Shown here: piece after piece, positions 43,740-52,760 of the stretch
Numbering within the stretch: position 1 is the stretch's first letter
How the letters are laid out: every line of letters starts with the position of its first letter
DNA from: Glutamicibacter soli
GTDB taxonomy: Bacteria > Actinomycetota > Actinomycetes > Actinomycetales > Micrococcaceae
DNA: 64,000 nucleotides
Assembly: GCF_003309065.1 (NCBI RefSeq)
Contig: NZ_POAF01000004.1
Span: 124,001 to 188,000, forward strand
Direction: 5' to 3'
Position numbers and translations under genes: made by a program
The notes under the pieces: model-generated
What the model was told of the DNA's origin: nothing
Databases searched by the model: none
Seen by the model: only the letters and a program-made list of their open reading frames with translations

Positions 43740-44216
43740 TCACGTGCGACTAATACACAGGCTGATTAGGCTCGGCGCGCGCAGCACGCTCCAGTTTGCC
43801 CGGGAACATCGCGGCCCGGCCCGCGACGGGGAGACCCGGCGGACCAGTACGCTGCCGCGGCGCGGCAAGAGCAGGAAAAAGAGGATGAACGCGAGGACGC
43901 ATCCGGCGGCGGCCGCCTGTGCGCCCTGCTCATCGCAGTCGGTGCAGGCCAGCGCGTTCGGCTGGCCGACAAGATGCTGGGTTCCCGTGGCGACGAGTCC
44001 CGATCCCGGCGCCAGGGGTCCTGCCGCGTGCCCGTGGGCGCTCTGGGCGGGAGCCGCGGCGCCAGTACCGGCCGCATGCTCGTTGTGCAGGTTCATCCCG
44101 TGCATCAAGAGCAGGCCGAGAATCAGCAGCAGGGAGAGAAGCACTGCGCGCGGCAACAGGACCAGCGCCGCAGTGAGGCGGTGCCGGGGTGCGGCGGCTC
44201 GTGCTGTAGTCATCAC
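43740..44216 (-). CDS. DUF6153-family membrane protein
   Basis: 158 residues. One N-terminal helix (LPRAVLLSLLLILGLLLMHGM), a His-containing outside loop (MNLHNEHAAGTG, SAHGHAAGP) with CTDCDEQG, and a second helix (AAAGCVLAFILFFLLLP), then a basic tail. The CxxC and His residues outside the membrane suggest metal binding. This family is repeatedly seen next to DUF305 genes in actinobacteria. First gene of the copper operon, 99 bases ahead of the DUF305 gene. Confidence 0.75.
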   Translation of the reverse strand: MMTTARAAAPRHRLTAALVLLPRAVLLSLLLILGLLLMHGMNLHNEHAAGTGAAAPAQSAHGHAAGPLAPGSGLVATGTQHLVGQPNALACTDCDEQGAQAAAAGCVLAFILFFLLLPRRGSVLVRRVSPSRAGPRCSRANWSVLRAPSLISLCISRT

Positions 44217-44480
44217 TACCCAACCTAGCCACCGAGCCTGTCAATGGACTTAGAACGAGGTTGAAACTGCACCGCGCACGGTGTTCGGGAGAATACTAGT
44301 CGCACGCGGTGAATTTCCGGCGACCGGTCACCGCAAACTCTGGACAGGTCAGCGCTTTGCCCCTGCTTTATTCGGCATTGGGCCTAGAAGCTGGCCCCGG
44401 ACGGTCGAAAGCGACACTAGAGTAGTAGGTTGAGATACTCGTTACAGACGTGGATCACAAAGAAGTGAGAAAGGGCTATT

Positions 44481-45998
44481 TTGCACCAGCGTATCCACCA
44501 TCGCGCCTTCACCGAACGACTGATGAGCGCAGAACAGGCTGCCACTTTCGTTAAGCCGGGCATGACCGTGGCCATGAGCGGCTTCACCGGCGCCGGCTAC
44601 CCGAAAGCCGTGCCAGGCGCTTTGGCAAAGCTCATCGGCGACGAGCATGACGCCGGCCGAGACTTCAAAATCAACGTTCTGACCGGTGCCTCCACCGCTC
44701 CGGAACTGGACGGCGTACTGGCCAAGGCCGAGGGCATGAACCTCCGCCTGCCGTACATGTCCGACCCGGAGCTCCGCCGCCGTATCAACGAGGGCAACAT
44801 GGAGTACATGGACATCCACCTGTCCCATGTCGCCCAGCACGCTTGGTTCGGCTTCTACGGCAAGATCGACCTGGCCATCGTCGAGGTTGTCGGCGTCACC
44901 GCCGAGGGCGACCTGATTCCTTCCTCCTCCGTGGGCAACAACAAGACCTGGCTGGAAATGGCCGACAAGGTCATCATCGAGGTCAACTCCCAGCAGTCCG
45001 CCGCCATGGACGGCATGCACGACGTCTACTACGGCACCGCCCTGCCTCCGCACCGCAAGCCGATCGACCTTACCACCGTGCGCGACCGCATCGGCCAGAA
45101 GTACCTGAACGTCGACGTGAACAAGATCGTCGCCGTCGTGGAGACCGACGCCCCGGACCGCCTGAGCCCGTTCGCCCCGGTCGACGCCACCAGCGAGAAG
45201 ATCGCAGACCACCTGCTGGGCTTCCTGGACTACGAGATCCGCGCCGGCCGGCTGAGCGAGAAGCTGCTGCCACTGCAGTCAGGCGTGGGCAACATCGCCA
45301 ACGCCGTGCTCGCGGGCCTGGCCCGCGGCGGTTACAAGGGCCTGACCGCCTACACCGAGGTCATCCAGGACGGCATGCTCCAGCTGATCAAGGACGGTAC
45401 CATCGAGTTCGCCTCCGCCACCAGCTTCTCGCTGTCCGAGGCAGGCATCGCCGAGTTCAACAAGAACGTCGACCACTACCGCGACCGCATCCTGCTGCGC
45501 GCCCAGGAGATCTCCAACCACCCGGAGATCATCCGCCGCTTGGGCTGCATCGCCCTGAACGGCATGATCGAAGCCGACATCTACGGCAACGTGAACTCCA
45601 CCAACGTGCTCGGCTCGCACGTCATGAACGGCATCGGCGGTTCGGGCGACTTCGCCCGCAACGGCTACCTGTCGGTATTCATGTCCCCGTCCACCGCCAA
45701 GGACGGCAAGATCTCGGGCATCGTCCCGTTCGCCTCCCACGTGGACCACACCGAGCACGACACCATGATCCTGATTACCGAGCAGGGCCTGGCGGACCTG
45801 CGCGGCCTGTCGCCGAAGCAGCGTGCCCAGATGATCATCGACAATTGCGCGCATCCGGACTACCGTCCGCTGCTGCAGGACTACTTCGACCGCGCCCGCA
45901 AGGAAAGCTACGGCAAGCACACGCCGCACCTGCTGGGCGAGGCATTGTCCTGGCACGAGCGCTTCCGCACCACCGGGGACATGCGCCCAGCGCAGTAG
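44481..45998 (+). CDS. Acetyl-CoA hydrolase/succinyl-CoA:acetate CoA-transferase (Cat1 type)
   Basis: 505 residues starting at TTG, preceded by AAAGGG at good spacing. The two-domain CoA-transferase family I fold is visible: PGMTVAMSGFTGAGYPKAVP, LPLQSGVGNIANAVLAGLARGGYKGLTAYTEVIQDGML (catalytic Glu in YTEV, oxyanion loop GVGNI), NVNSTNVLGSHVMNGIGGSGDF and VDHTEHDTMILITEQGLADLRGLSP. These enzymes exchange CoA between acetate and succinate or another acyl-CoA. In corynebacteria the homologue supports acetate formation. Codon use is strongly biased to C-ending codons, which fits high expression. Single gene. Confidence 0.92.
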   Translation: MHQRIHHRAFTERLMSAEQAATFVKPGMTVAMSGFTGAGYPKAVPGALAKLIGDEHDAGRDFKINVLTGASTAPELDGVLAKAEGMNLRLPYMSDPELRRRINEGNMEYMDIHLSHVAQHAWFGFYGKIDLAIVEVVGVTAEGDLIPSSSVGNNKTWLEMADKVIIEVNSQQSAAMDGMHDVYYGTALPPHRKPIDLTTVRDRIGQKYLNVDVNKIVAVVETDAPDRLSPFAPVDATSEKIADHLLGFLDYEIRAGRLSEKLLPLQSGVGNIANAVLAGLARGGYKGLTAYTEVIQDGMLQLIKDGTIEFASATSFSLSEAGIAEFNKNVDHYRDRILLRAQEISNHPEIIRRLGCIALNGMIEADIYGNVNSTNVLGSHVMNGIGGSGDFARNGYLSVFMSPSTAKDGKISGIVPFASHVDHTEHDTMILITEQGLADLRGLSPKQRAQMIIDNCAHPDYRPLLQDYFDRARKESYGKHTPHLLGEALSWHERFRTTGDMRPAQ

Positions 45999-46016
45999 CG
46001 CCCGAGGTCATATCGG

Positions 46017-46052
46017 CGGCCGGCACTTCCCCTGACGGGGCGGTGCCGGCCG
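46017..46052. terminator. Convergent terminator
   Basis: CGGCCGGCAC (46017-46026) pairs perfectly with GTGCCGGCCG (46043-46052) between two convergent genes. No T tract is obvious. Confidence 0.6.
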
Positions 46053-46077
46053 TCGGCGTTTGCAGGGTGGAAGCCCG

Positions 46078-47229
46078 CTATCCGGTCCCTGACGGCGGGA
46101 GGGAGATCAGCCGGTCGTCTTGCGGGCCCGGGTCGCCGCGCCCGTCGGTGTTGTTGGTCAGCACCAGCAGCCGCCCATCCGGCCCCGGGACCACGTCGCG
46201 CAGCCTGCCCAGCTCGTTGACCAGCAGCTCCCGCTGCTTTTCCGGGTCGTCCAGCTGCACCGCGCGCAGCCGCTGCCCGCGCAGGTTGGCCAGGTAGAGC
46301 ACGGAATCGATGATCGCGATGCCGCTGGGGCTGGCCTGGTCGGTGCTCCACTGGGCGACGGGGTCGGTGAACTCCCCGGTGCCGCCGGTGCCTTCCACTT
46401 CCGGCCAGCCGTAGTTGCCGCCTGCGGTGATCTTGTTCAGCTCGTCCCAGGTGTTCTGCCCGAATTCGCTGGCGTACATGGCGCCGTCGGCGTCCCAGGC
46501 CAGCCCCTGCACGTTGCGGTGGCCGTAGCTGTACACGTAGGAATCCGGGAACGGGTTGTCCGCCGGAACGCCTCCCTCCGCGTCCATCCGCAGGATCTTG
46601 CCGCCCAAGCTGCCCAGATCCTGCGCGCTCGCCGGCCGCGCCGCATCCCCGACGCTGGCGTAGAGCATGCCGTCCGGTCCGAAGGCCAGCCGCCCGCCGT
46701 TGTGGTTGGAGGCTGAAGGCAGCCCGTCCAGCAGCGTCCTGGGCTCGGACAGCGAATAGCTTCCTACCGCCCCGGCCAGCGTGAAACGCTGGATCCGGTT
46801 GCCGTTCGGGCCGGTGGAATACGCGTAGAGCCGGTCCGGGGTCTTGAAGGCCAGGCCCAGCAGCCCGCCCTCGCCGCCGAAGTCCACATCGGGCAGCCGG
46901 CCGACCTCGCGCACGGCGCCTGAATCGAGGATCTCCAGGACGCGCCCGGAGTCCCGTTCACTGACCAGTAGCGCATCCCCGGCATCCGCCACCGACCACG
47001 GAGCGTTGAGATTCGAGGCCAGCGTTTGGAAGCTTGCGCCCTGGGTGTTTTCCGCCCCGGAGGGCGAGCCGCTGGTGGGTGCATCGCTGGTGGGAACGGG
47101 GCCGGCCGGCGCCGGGTTGTTGGGAGTCGAGCAGGAGGCCAGCGCCAGCGCCCCGGCCGCTAGCAGCCCCAGGGCGCGCAGGGAAAGCGTGGAACGCGTG
47201 CGGTGCGCCGGTGCGCCCTTCCTGGCCAC
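46078..47229 (-). CDS. PQQ-dependent sugar dehydrogenase-like lipoprotein
   Basis: 383 residues from the GTG at 47229 with SD GAGGAGG. Lipobox LALASC near residue 33, then a Thr/Pro/Ser-rich spacer. The glucose/sorbosone dehydrogenase beta-propeller follows: LNAPWSVADAGDALLVSERDSG, DFGGEGGLLGLAF, SNHNGGRLAFGPDGMLYASVGD, YSYGHRNVQGLAWDADGAMY and the terminal RLRDVVPGPDGRLLVLTNNTDGRG. The His in SNHNGG matches the catalytic His of soluble PQQ glucose dehydrogenase. Extracellular, membrane-anchored. The substrate is not known. The DHFR-like gene lies 29 bases upstream, possibly in the same transcript. Confidence 0.9.
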   Translation of the reverse strand: MARKGAPAHRTRSTLSLRALGLLAAGALALASCSTPNNPAPAGPVPTSDAPTSGSPSGAENTQGASFQTLASNLNAPWSVADAGDALLVSERDSGRVLEILDSGAVREVGRLPDVDFGGEGGLLGLAFKTPDRLYAYSTGPNGNRIQRFTLAGAVGSYSLSEPRTLLDGLPSASNHNGGRLAFGPDGMLYASVGDAARPASAQDLGSLGGKILRMDAEGGVPADNPFPDSYVYSYGHRNVQGLAWDADGAMYASEFGQNTWDELNKITAGGNYGWPEVEGTGGTGEFTDPVAQWSTDQASPSGIAIIDSVLYLANLRGQRLRAVQLDDPEKQRELLVNELGRLRDVVPGPDGRLLVLTNNTDGRGDPGPQDDRLISLPPSGTG

Positions 47230-47258
47230 CTGGACCTCCTCTCAGCCGCCGGGGGCGG

Positions 47259-47837
47259 CTAGCCGTGCCGGGTCGGGCGGTAGGTGAATTCCTGGATGCT
47301 GCCATCCAGCAGCCGGGAGTCGACAAGCTCCAGGTCGTAGTCGTCCACCCCGGCGAACACCGGCGAAGCGCCGTTGCGGCCGGTGAGCACCGGGAACACG
47401 GTGACCTGGATGAAGTCCACCAGGCCGGCGGCCAGCAGCGAGTGGTTCATCGCCAGAGAACCGTGGGAACGCAGCGGCACCGCGGATTCGGCCTTGAGCC
47501 GGGCCACCACGCACAGCGCGTCCTCGCGTTCGAGCACCGCGTCGGGCCAGTCCAACGGCTCGGACAGGGTGGTGGAGATGACCGTGGCGGGCTGCTCGTG
47601 CATGGCGATGCCCCAGGGGTCCTCGACTTCCGGGTTGTCCGCGATCTCGTTCCAGAAGCGCTCGAAGAGCCGGAAGGTGTTGGCGCCGTAGACCATGCGG
47701 CAGGCCGGGGTGTAGAGCTGCAGCCGGCGCTCGAGCAGCTCGGGGCCCTGCTTGCCCCAGTAGCCGCCCCAGTCGCCGCCGGCGCTGCCGAAGCCGTCCA
47801 GGGAGCTGAAGACGTCGAAGGTATAGGTTGCGGGCAT
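47259..47837 (-). CDS. Dihydrofolate reductase/RibD C-terminal domain protein
   Basis: 192 residues. MPATYTFDVFSSLDGFGSAGG is the start of the single-domain RibD-C family, followed by MVYGANTFRLFERFW and a NADPH-binding stretch LDWPDAVLEREDALCVVARLKAES, then IQVTVFPVLTGRNG. SD GGAAGG. These reductases resemble DHFR but the substrate of the stand-alone form is unknown. Confidence 0.85.
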   Translation of the reverse strand: MPATYTFDVFSSLDGFGSAGGDWGGYWGKQGPELLERRLQLYTPACRMVYGANTFRLFERFWNEIADNPEVEDPWGIAMHEQPATVISTTLSEPLDWPDAVLEREDALCVVARLKAESAVPLRSHGSLAMNHSLLAAGLVDFIQVTVFPVLTGRNGASPVFAGVDDYDLELVDSRLLDGSIQEFTYRPTRHG

Positions 47838-47915
47838 CGCGGACCTTCCGGCCGGTAGGCTATGCGGTGCGCCAACTCTACGCCGTTGCGGTGCGCCGCG
47901 GAACCCCGCCGGGGC

Positions 47916-49520
47916 TTATCCGGCGGCCTCTTCCAGCGCCTGCGCGCGCAGCACGTTCTTCTGCACCTTGCCGGTGGAGGTGCGCGGCAGATCCTGCGGG
48001 AACACGATGGTGCGCGGCACCTTGTATCCGGCCAGGCGCTCACGGGCGAAACTGATCAGCCCCTCGGCATCCAGCTGCGAGCCGCTGGCGCGGATCACGT
48101 AGGCCACCGGGCGTTCACCCCACTTTTCGTCCTGCACGCCGACCACCGCCAGATCCAGCACCTCGGGGTGTGCGGCCAGCGCCTGCTCGACCTCGATGGT
48201 GGAGATGTTCTCCCCGCCGGAGATGATGATGTCCTTGGCGCGGTCGCGGACCTGGATGTAGCCGTCGGGGTGCATCACGCCCAGGTCCCCGGTGTGGAAC
48301 CAGCCGCCGGCGAAGGCCTGCTCGGTGGCCTGCGGGTCGCGGTAGTAGCCGATCATCACGTTGTTGCCGCGCAGCACGATTTCTCCCATGCTTTCCCCGT
48401 CGGCGGGCACGTCGTTCATGTCCAGGTCCACCACGCGCGCGGATTCGGCGGTGATCATGCCGACGCCCTGGCGGGAGAGCCGCTCGGCGCGCTCGGCCGG
48501 CGCCAATTCGTCCCAGGCGTCCTGGTATTCGCAGATGGTGTACGGGCCGTAGACCTCGGTCAGCCCGTAGACGTGCACCACCTCGATGCCCAGCTTCTGC
48601 AGCTTGGAGATGATGGCAGGCGAGGGCGGGGCCCCGGCGGTGGTGATGCGCAGCGGCTCGGCCAGCTCGTGGGCGCGTTCGGCGTCGGCGATGATCGAGC
48701 AGACGGTCGGGGCGCCGCACAGGTGGGTGGTGCCCAGGTTCTCGATGGCGTCCCACACCGAGTCCTCGCGCACCGCGCGCAGGCACAGATGGGTGCCGCC
48801 GGCGGCGGTGACCGCCCACGGGGTGCACCAGCCGTTGCAGTGGAACATCGGCAGGGTCCACAGGTAGCGGGTGGCGGAGTTCATGCCCTGGTGCATGGCC
48901 TCGCCCAGCGAGTTCAGGTAGCTGCCGCGGTGCGAATAGAGCACGCCCTTGGGTTTGCCGGTGGTGCCGGAGGTGTAGTTCAGCGTGATCGGCGCGCGCT
49001 CGTCCTCGACGGAATAGGGCAGCTTCACTTCGCTGGCCTCCGCCAGCAGCTCGTCGAGCACCGCGTCCACCGCCACGTCGGGGCGCCGCCCGGTGAACTG
49101 GTCGTCGGTGAGCTCGATCAGCGCCTGCAGCGTGGGGTTCTCGGCGCGCAGCATCTTGGTGTTGCCCAGCAGCTCGGTGTCGGCGAAGAGCAGCTTCGCC
49201 TCGGAGTGGTCCATGATGTACTGCAGCTCGTGGGCGGACAGCCGGGTGTTCAGGGCGATCAGCACGCCCCCGGCCAACGGCACGGCATAGTGCGCCATGA
49301 GCATCTCAGGGGTGTTGGGGGCCAGCACGGCCACGCGGTCGCCGGGGGTGATGCGCTCGCGGATGACCTGGGCGAAACGATGGATCCGGGCTTCGAGTTC
49401 CGCGTAGGTGTAGCTGCGGGTACCGTGCAGGACTGCCTGCTTGGACGGGTAGACCTCGGCGGAGCGCTCCAGGAAGCGCAGCGGGGTCAGCTCGGAGTGG
49501 TTAGCGTGAGTCATGGCCAT
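47916..49520 (-). CDS. Acyl-CoA synthetase (AMP-forming, fatty or aryl acid ligase)
   Basis: 534 residues of the ANL superfamily: P-loop ITLNYTSGTTGKPKGVLYSHRG, A5 VYGLTEVYGPYTICEYQDAW, A7 WFHTGDLGVMHPDGYIQVRDRAKDIIISGGENIS, and the C-terminal lysine in PRTSTGKVQKNVLRAQ. It adenylates a carboxylic acid and transfers it to CoA. The sequence type is that of medium-chain or aromatic acid ligases (AlkK/DMSP-demethylation-like), about 540 residues. It is divergent from a GAF-domain regulator, which probably controls it. SD AAAGGA. Confidence 0.9.
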   Translation of the reverse strand: MAMTHANHSELTPLRFLERSAEVYPSKQAVLHGTRSYTYAELEARIHRFAQVIRERITPGDRVAVLAPNTPEMLMAHYAVPLAGGVLIALNTRLSAHELQYIMDHSEAKLLFADTELLGNTKMLRAENPTLQALIELTDDQFTGRRPDVAVDAVLDELLAEASEVKLPYSVEDERAPITLNYTSGTTGKPKGVLYSHRGSYLNSLGEAMHQGMNSATRYLWTLPMFHCNGWCTPWAVTAAGGTHLCLRAVREDSVWDAIENLGTTHLCGAPTVCSIIADAERAHELAEPLRITTAGAPPSPAIISKLQKLGIEVVHVYGLTEVYGPYTICEYQDAWDELAPAERAERLSRQGVGMITAESARVVDLDMNDVPADGESMGEIVLRGNNVMIGYYRDPQATEQAFAGGWFHTGDLGVMHPDGYIQVRDRAKDIIISGGENISTIEVEQALAAHPEVLDLAVVGVQDEKWGERPVAYVIRASGSQLDAEGLISFARERLAGYKVPRTIVFPQDLPRTSTGKVQKNVLRAQALEEAAG

Positions 49521-49607
49521 GGGGGTGACGTCCTTTGATCTCTGTACCTGTCACGTAGCACCGCCCGCGATCCTGTGAGCTGGCGCACGTCCAACAAATA
49601 TCGTGGC

Positions 49608-49645
49608 ATGAAACGCAGGTTCAATTCAAGAAACGTAGTTTCATG
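49608..49645. promoter_or_regulatory. Inverted repeats upstream of the acyl-CoA ligase gene
   Basis: CATGAAAC (49608-49614 region) mirrors GTTTCATG (49638-49645), and GAAAC-GTA-GTTTC at 49630-49642 is itself a palindrome. They lie about 90 bases upstream of the ligase start and 120 before the GAF regulator, a likely binding site for that regulator. Confidence 0.5.
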
Positions 49646-49654
49646 TCGGTAAGC

Positions 49655-49719
49655 GGAGGCAATGCCGCGCCGAACGCACCACCGCGCTCTGGGCGCTATG
49701 GAAGCAATGCCGCGCCGAA
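49655..49719. repeat. Tandem 20-mer direct repeat in the ligase/regulator intergenic space
   Basis: The 16-mer GCAATGCCGCGCCGAA occurs at 49659-49674 and 49704-49719, 45 bases apart; the match extends to 20 bases with one mismatch (49655-49674 and 49700-49719). It lies directly upstream of the regulator gene. Confidence 0.6.
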
Positions 49720-49763
49720 AAACAAGTCTTTTCCTGCGCATGAATGCGTGTCATCCTCTATGA

Positions 49764-50936
49764 ATGACACCTGCCCGCCCTCCGGCCGCTCCGAGCCTTC
49801 AGGCAGCGCTTGGCGCCGGCGTGGATCCGCTGGGTTACGCCCGCCAGCTGCTGCCGCTGCACCGCAGCTGGTCCGAAGGAGCGCGCATCCAGCGCGAAGT
49901 TCGCCCGGTCATCGCGCGCTCCTGGGAGCGGGCGCAGGGCCGCGGCGGCGAATCCCGCCCGTTGCCGAGCGGCGAGCTGGCAGCGCGCCAACGGGAGAAT
50001 AATGAGCTGTCGATCCTCGGCGAGCTGCTGAGCGACCGGCTGCTGCCGATGGCGGGTCAGGCAGAGAACCAGCTGGTCATCGCCGACGGCGAGGGCTACA
50101 TCCTCACGGTGCTCGGACCCCGCGCGGTGCGCAGGCAGAGCGATGGGATCGGATTCGTGGCTGGCGCGCGCTGGCGTGAAGCGGATGTCGGGACCAACGG
50201 CATCGGCACCGCCATGGCCGAGCGGATTCCCGTGCAGGTTTTCGGCCCGGAGCACGCCCGCGAGGAACAGCATGCCTGGGTGTGCACCTCGGCGCCGATC
50301 GTCAGCCCGGCTACCGGAATGCTCACTGCCACCGTCACACTAGCCGGTTCATTCCGCACTGCGCACCCGCACACCCTCGCGTTGGTGTCCGCGACCGCCC
50401 GCGAGGCGGAGGGTGAGCTGCTGCGCGTGCACCAGTTGAAGCTGAACGAACTGCGCGACGCAGTGGACCAGCCGGCCGATAACTACGTGCTGGTTGACGA
50501 GCAGTACGCGGTAGCTGCCAGCCGTGGTTTCGACTGCCCGGTGCGGCTTTCGGCGATCGGCGGATTGCACGAGGGAAGCGTCTGGGTGCGCGGGCTGGGC
50601 GCCATGCACGCGGCACCGGTGCCGGGCGGATGGATGTTGCGCCCCATCGCCGAGCAAACCGTCTTGGAATTGTGTCCCAGCCCGATGCCGCGCGCGGTGA
50701 TCTGGGTGGGATCAGAGCGTACCGAGGTGCCGCTGAACTCCCGGCATTGGCGGATCCTGCAGCTTCTGGCCCGCCGGGAGCAGGGGGTGGATGCGGCCGG
50801 GTTGCGCCAGCTCTGGCAGGAACCGGTAACCCCGGTAACCGTGCGTGCCGAGGTCTCGCGGCTGCGGGCCAAGCTCGGCGGGATCATCGCCGCGCGCCCT
50901 TACCGGCTGACCGTTCCAGTGGTTTTACCTGGTTGA
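49764..50936 (+). CDS. GAF-domain transcriptional regulator (AcoR-like head, no AAA+ domain)
   Basis: 390 residues. The N-terminal region SWERAQGRGGESRPLPSGEL and the GAF core EVNQLVIADGEGYILTVLG-like segment (ENQLVIADGEGYILTVLG), then GARWREADVGTNGIGTAMAE and EEQHAWVCTSAPIVSPATG, match the AcoR-type sensor module. The central AAA+ ATPase is missing; the C-terminal 70 residues look like a winged helix (SRHWRILQLLARREQGVDAAGLRQLW, VTVRAEVSRLRAKLGG). So it is a one-component sigma70-type regulator, common in actinobacteria beside aldehyde or CoA-ligase genes. The ATG at 49764 is chosen; no good SD. Confidence 0.82.
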   Translation: MTPARPPAAPSLQAALGAGVDPLGYARQLLPLHRSWSEGARIQREVRPVIARSWERAQGRGGESRPLPSGELAARQRENNELSILGELLSDRLLPMAGQAENQLVIADGEGYILTVLGPRAVRRQSDGIGFVAGARWREADVGTNGIGTAMAERIPVQVFGPEHAREEQHAWVCTSAPIVSPATGMLTATVTLAGSFRTAHPHTLALVSATAREAEGELLRVHQLKLNELRDAVDQPADNYVLVDEQYAVAASRGFDCPVRLSAIGGLHEGSVWVRGLGAMHAAPVPGGWMLRPIAEQTVLELCPSPMPRAVIWVGSERTEVPLNSRHWRILQLLARREQGVDAAGLRQLWQEPVTPVTVRAEVSRLRAKLGGIIAARPYRLTVPVVLPG

Positions 50937-51430
50937 GAAGAAGTTGGGATCGTACCTGCCAGCCGCGGCCGCGATCGGATGGGTGGTCGCTTCAGGCGCG
51001 GGAGAGCCGGTTCCGACCGGCTCGCAAGTCGGCCAACGAAACTGCTGGCTATCTGGGCATGGGCCGCAACCGGGGGAACAAGATGTCTACCTGTTGGCGT
51101 TCGCAGCGGTTGATAGTGACGCGTTCCGTCTTATCGGCAACGGGTAGCAAGCAGCTACGGTGTTTTGAGGCCGCATCGCGGCGCGCGTTGGGTCCTGAGG
51201 GCGAACGCCGCGGAGCGTGGATCCGTCGTCGGCTCGGGGGCTGGTCACAGGGTTTCGCAATCATGGAAGACATTTGGTTGCAGCAGAAATCGGCGTATTT
51301 TTCCTTAGACTGCTAGGGGATCGCTTGCTTATAGGATGGTGCTGGGTAAATCCTGAAATCCTTGACCTATACCCATTGCCGAGGAGTAGGGTCGAAGGGA
51401 CTTGCTATCTAGTGAACAATCCTGAAACTT
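50937..51430. other. Gene-free interval
   Basis: About 490 bases without a supported gene. Short open frames show no recognisable protein and no SD. Base composition falls toward AT from about 51250 rightward, the left edge of the AT-richer island. Confidence 0.5.
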
Positions 51431-51736
51431 ATGACAAATAGACCTCGTAAAGACATCCATCTTTCCCTTACTGGCGACCAATATGACGATCTGACTAGTG
51501 CCTTAGAAACACAGAGGAACAGCTTTGAGCAGTTCGCTACCGACGCGAATAACGGATTTGGGTATCTTGATACCGCGTATTGGACTCAGCGGGTTACCGA
51601 GGTGCAACAATTGCTTGATACAGTTCGCCGGCTGGCCCTGGGGGCGAATCCGGAGGTCGTGAGGCACGAGGCGCAAGAAAACGCGACCAAGCACGCGAGT
51701 CCGGATTCCGGGACCGAGATCGGCCCGCAAGGCTAG
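51431..51736 (+). CDS. Small hypothetical protein
   Basis: 101 residues (MTNRPRKDIHLSLTGDQYDD). It is hydrophilic, predicted mostly helical, with a middle segment DTAYWTQRVTEVQQLLDTVRRLAL that could form an amphipathic helix and an acidic, flexible tail. No signal peptide or membrane segment. No SD before the ATG. I do not recognise a family. It sits alone at the edge of the AT-richer island. Confidence 0.5.
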   Translation: MTNRPRKDIHLSLTGDQYDDLTSALETQRNSFEQFATDANNGFGYLDTAYWTQRVTEVQQLLDTVRRLALGANPEVVRHEAQENATKHASPDSGTEIGPQG

Positions 51737-51915
51737 AGGCTAAGGACGGTGGCGGGGAATACTTACCGCCAGCCAGCCTGCAAAGCTGCGAGGGGGTAGC
51801 GCATGGGGCCGGCATTCCAGCACCTCGCGGTAATTGCCATGGCAGAACCGATAACAAGTCTTGATGTCCGCAGGCATAAGTGTCGCAGTTCGCAGGCTTT
51901 TAACTGCCTTGGTGA

Positions 51916-52350
51916 CTAACCACTGAAACGGTGTGCGTAGGTGGGGCTCTCGGTGGCCGGACGGAACGCAGGGATCGGGTGCGCCACTGAGCTCGCATCC
52001 CAGTACTTGGCTCGGAAGGTGACTAGCCCATCTTCTTCGGCGCGCTCGAACAGATCTTGGATGTGGGTCGAATCTTTCTCGACCGCGGCGTTTCGCAGGG
52101 CTGGGTTGGGGGTCGAGACGTAGAGGAACTTCAACTCATCGAGCTTGGCACTGAGCATGGCTACCAAGACCGGGCGGCCGTGCATGGAGACTAGGCCCAT
52201 AACATCATTGAGAGGCTCCGTGGGAATCGACATCACTATTGGCATTCCCTGGACCCATCCGTAGTTCGTCAGGTGTTGGCGCCCCTCGCGGGAACCGAGC
52301 AGTTCACTCACGCGCTCGGCGGTTTTGGTGCGTACGATACGTCCTGGCAT
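51916..52350 (-). CDS. Uncharacterised protein, paralogue 1 of a local pair
   Basis: 144 residues from the ATG at 52350, chosen because GGAGGTAG precedes it; a GTG 15 bases upstream would overlap that SD. The core reads RQHLTNYGWVQGMPIVMSIP, DVMGLVSMHGRPVLVAML, ELKFLYVSTPNPALRN, HIQDLF and FRAKYWDASSVAHPIP. The same layout is found in the gene at 52761 (RHLTSYGWMEGMPVVF, DIMGLVSVHGRAVLLV, LWHISVPSP, TIQDLC, FRVAFWSHSAAIHEIP). I recognise no known family. No signal peptide or membrane segment. The mix of short strands suggests a compact alpha/beta fold. Confidence 0.7.
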   Translation of the reverse strand: MPGRIVRTKTAERVSELLGSREGRQHLTNYGWVQGMPIVMSIPTEPLNDVMGLVSMHGRPVLVAMLSAKLDELKFLYVSTPNPALRNAAVEKDSTHIQDLFERAEEDGLVTFRAKYWDASSVAHPIPAFRPATESPTYAHRFSG

Positions 52351-52760
52351 TGGTACTACCTCCACTGTGTTCTTGAGTCTTCCGAGTGATCCCCATCAAC
52401 TTGGAACAAGTCACCATGCAAACCGGCTACCTTTCATCCTGCCTGTTTGCGGTGTTATTTCTACCCTAAAAGATTAGGCCACTGAAGGATAGTTCGGCTT
52501 TATCGCTTAATAAGCATTCGTGAATGCGCCAAGGATCTTCCGTGGCCATACCGCTTTAAGAATGGAGGAGTCCCTGGTTTGATCGACGCGCGTAGCGCCT
52601 AGTCAGTAGATACTTCAGAATATGAGAGGCTTACGGATTAGGGGTGTGGTTTTACCATTCTTACGCGGCGCAACCCTTATCAGGATTCGCGCAGGTTAGG
52701 AATGATTTCGTTCTTCGTAATCTAATTGTGATAAGACGAAATTAATTTCCGCAAGTCATG
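52351..52760. other. Gene-free AT-rich interval between the paralogues
   Basis: 410 bases with no supported gene. It is distinctly AT-rich for this chromosome and probably holds the promoter of the gene at 51916, but I see no clear boxes or repeats. Confidence 0.5.

Noticed and set aside
47862-49538. Plus-strand open frame of 558 codons opposite the acyl-CoA ligase
   Set aside because: The translation is His/Val/Gly-rich with no domain; the ligase on the other strand has all ANL motifs and an SD.
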